Positions 62,316 through 64,000 of a DNA stretch of 64,000 nt are shown piece after piece. The stretch spans positions 62,001-126,000 of the forward strand of contig NZ_JAHHUL010000009.1 of assembly GCF_019008365.1 (NCBI RefSeq), in the 5' to 3' direction. How positions within the stretch are numbered: position 1 is the stretch's first letter; each line of letters opens with the position of its first letter. Position numbers and translations under genes: made by a program. The notes beneath the pieces are model-generated. The model saw only the letters and a program-made list of their open reading frames with translations, searched no databases and was not told the origin of the DNA. This stretch comes from Phosphitispora fastidiosa (GTDB lineage: Bacteria; Bacillota; Thermincolia; Thermincolales; UBA2595).

Positions 62316-63950
62316 TTGGGAAAACAAGCCTATAAACTTAACTTTTTAGAAAACCTGGGCCTTGAGGGCCACGTATTCACCCAGGTAAGCTTTAACCTCA
62401 AATACATATTTCCTGCAATTTATGCTTCTTTACTGGTTTTCCTGGTGCCTGCGGTATTGTATCAGGATAAGTGGAATTCTTTGAGCACAGTTATGCTGGT
62501 TGTTTCCCTGGCAGGTCTGGCAATTAATGTTGTTATTGGCAGTAAAGTAAATATTCTGAAGAAGTTTTCCGGCATCCTTCATCCAATATGGGCTTATGCT
62601 ACCATTATTGCCTTTGGAATGGTTTCACGTCTGAATAGTGTGGATTGGATGCTGGCAGCCGGTTTTGTTGTTTTTGGCATAATTTATTGGTGGATTCCCA
62701 GCGCCGGTATGTCAAATGCTATCCGTTCCATATTAAATGGTGTTATTCTGGCCAATTCCGGTGACACGGGGGCTCGTATCTGCCTCAGAGTAAAACGGAA
62801 AGATGAAATCGGGATGCTGGCGGAAAACTTAAACTCCTTCTTTGAGGAACGGCAGAATTTTATCAAAATGCTGCAGGAGAATGCGTCACAGCTGGCTGAG
62901 ACCAGCACGGAGCTGGAAAGAATATCAGAAACCGGCTCTGCCTCATTCCGGCAAATCGCCGTTGCCATTGATCAGGTAGCTAAAGGGTCAACAGAGCAGG
63001 CTAAGACTATCAATGAGGCTGTTGGGGTTATGGAACAGGTGGGCCTGTCTATTGAGCAGATTGCTTCCGGGGCGCAGGAACAGAGCAATAATGTGGTCAA
63101 AACCACTGAGATGGTAAATGAAATGACAGCCAAAATGGACAGAATGGCTGCAGGCATGCAAATTGTCAGGGAGGTTTCGCAGCAAAACGGAAACCTGGCT
63201 CAAAATGGCGGGACGTCAATGAACAAAACAGTTGAAGGGATGAACAGAGTCAGGACTGCCGTCTTGGAGACTGCACAAAACCTGAACCAGTTGGGGGAAA
63301 GGTCGCAAAAAATCGGGGAAATCATTCAGGTGATTGACGAAATTGCTGAACAGACAAACCTTCTGGCGTTGAATGCCGCTATCGAAGCAGCCCGCGCCGG
63401 TGAACACGGCAAGGGCTTTGCAGTGGTGGCAGATGAGGTGCGGAAACTGGCCGAGCGGTCCGGGAAGGCTACCAAGGAAATCGCTGACCTGATTACTGAT
63501 ATCCAGAAAAGAACCAAGACTGCGGTGGACTCAATGGAAATAGGGACCCGGGAAGCTTCAGAAGGGGTCGGACTGGCTGAAGAAGCCGGTCAGGCTTTAG
63601 GCGAAATTGTCAATGGAGTTGTTACCGCAGCCGAAAATGTAGGCAAAATTACCGACACTATAAATGAGATAATGAACGGCAGCCGCGAGGTTTCCGATGC
63701 AGTCAACAATGTTGCCGCCATAACTGAGGAAAACTCAGCGGCGACCCAGCAGATTTCTGCTTCCAGTGAACAGGTCAATGGAACCATCCAGAATGTCGCT
63801 TCCATTTCCCAGGAAAATGCCGCCTCTGTGCAGGAAGTATCGGCGTCAACCGAGGAGCTTGCCGGTTCTATTGACAATATCTCCACATCGGCAAAAGGGT
63901 TGACCCGGATGGCGTCACGGATGCAGGAACTGGTTAACCAATTTAGGTAG
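62316..63950 (+). CDS. Methyl-accepting chemotaxis protein
   Basis: 544 residues from TTG 62316. Four N-terminal hydrophobic helices (about 27-47, 53-70, 85-105, 110-130) without a large extracytoplasmic sensor, a HAMP-like linker near 150-170, and a long coiled-coil with the conserved hairpin tip [39 protein letters not shown] (about 345-385). It signals to CheA in the cytoplasm. Preceded by a c-di-GMP riboswitch, so its production is probably tied to the c-di-GMP level. Confidence 0.93.
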   Translation: MGKQAYKLNFLENLGLEGHVFTQVSFNLKYIFPAIYASLLVFLVPAVLYQDKWNSLSTVMLVVSLAGLAINVVIGSKVNILKKFSGILHPIWAYATIIAFGMVSRLNSVDWMLAAGFVVFGIIYWWIPSAGMSNAIRSILNGVILANSGDTGARICLRVKRKDEIGMLAENLNSFFEERQNFIKMLQENASQLAETSTELERISETGSASFRQIAVAIDQVAKGSTEQAKTINEAVGVMEQVGLSIEQIASGAQEQSNNVVKTTEMVNEMTAKMDRMAAGMQIVREVSQQNGNLAQNGGTSMNKTVEGMNRVRTAVLETAQNLNQLGERSQKIGEIIQVIDEIAEQTNLLALNAAIEAARAGEHGKGFAVVADEVRKLAERSGKATKEIADLITDIQKRTKTAVDSMEIGTREASEGVGLAEEAGQALGEIVNGVVTAAENVGKITDTINEIMNGSREVSDAVNNVAAITEENSAATQQISASSEQVNGTIQNVASISQENAASVQEVSASTEELAGSIDNISTSAKGLTRMASRMQELVNQFR

Positions 63951-64000
63951 GAAATTAAACTCCAGGATAAAATATAAAGATTAAGTCTCTAGGAAATATA

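Noticed and set aside
1-64000. CRISPR arrays, insertion sequences with transposase, prophage, rRNA operons or replication origin
   Set aside because: No spaced direct repeats, transposase or integrase genes, structural phage genes, rRNA or dnaA-box cluster were found by eye.

Overview
The window reads as chromosomal DNA of an anaerobic, spore-forming Clostridia of the Peptococcaceae/Desulfotomaculum type. Evidence for this: a YtxC-like sporulation protein, a DUF1657 protein, a T-box in front of thrS, an infC-rpmI-rplT operon with a leader, corrinoid methyltransferases, PduS/PduT-type redox proteins, frequent TTG/GTG starts and strong AGGAGG ribosome binding sites. The species assignment is inference; no rRNA is present.

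Layout. 1-5524: accessory DNA with a partial DUF3231-like gene, a two-gene nucleotidyltransferase module resembling a toxin-antitoxin pair, a decayed second copy of that module, an MNT gene with a broken HEPN partner, and an SNF2 helicase/SWIM pair. 5630-15519: a CPBP membrane protein, then two divergent gene groups holding an archaeal-type aldolase (AroA'/GriI-like), a dehydroquinate synthase II (AroB'/GriH-like), two PaaK-like adenylate-forming ligases, two helical-repeat proteins and an amidohydrolase; this looks like a small aromatic or amino-aromatic acid pathway. 15661-24335: housekeeping and envelope genes (SPFH, MscS, DUF1657, XRE regulator, MacB-type ABC pair, tRNA-Val, YtxC), then an orphan OmpR-type regulator whose phosphoacceptor Asp is replaced by Glu and a leaderless solute-binding domain.

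24638-39911: the centre of interest, a bacterial microcompartment (BMC) operon with none of the usual signature enzymes (no diol dehydratase, ethanolamine lyase or glycyl radical enzyme). It encodes a GlnA/GmaS/PuuA-like amine-glutamate ligase, an opine-dehydrogenase-family enzyme with an N-terminal encapsulation-type helix, BMC-H, aldehyde dehydrogenase with a C-terminal encapsulation helix, PduL, a probable flavoprotein with an N-terminal encapsulation-like helix, PduS, PduT-like BMC-T, a BMC-P vertex protein, a ferredoxin-glutamate synthase FMN protein, a three-gene set in the order and sizes of N-methylglutamate synthase (MgsA, MgsB, MgsC), acetate kinase and an APC permease. My model: a primary amine is imported, joined to glutamate, rearranged to N-alkylglutamate, oxidised inside the shell by the opine-type dehydrogenase to glutamate plus an aldehyde, and the aldehyde becomes acyl-CoA, acyl phosphate, then acid plus ATP.

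40246-49714: Trk potassium uptake, DUF445, thrS with T-box, infC-rpmI-rplT, a nuclease-family protein, DUF1638 and DUF2284. 50242-62051: a corrinoid methyltransferase island with three UroD-type zinc methyltransferases, two corrinoid proteins, two CobW-type GTPases, a CbbQ/NorQ-CbbO/NorD pair and another DUF2284 protein. 62106-63950: a c-di-GMP-I riboswitch with terminator in front of a chemoreceptor gene. A pair of palindromic elements with shared ends lies at 9585-9684 and 58315-58632.
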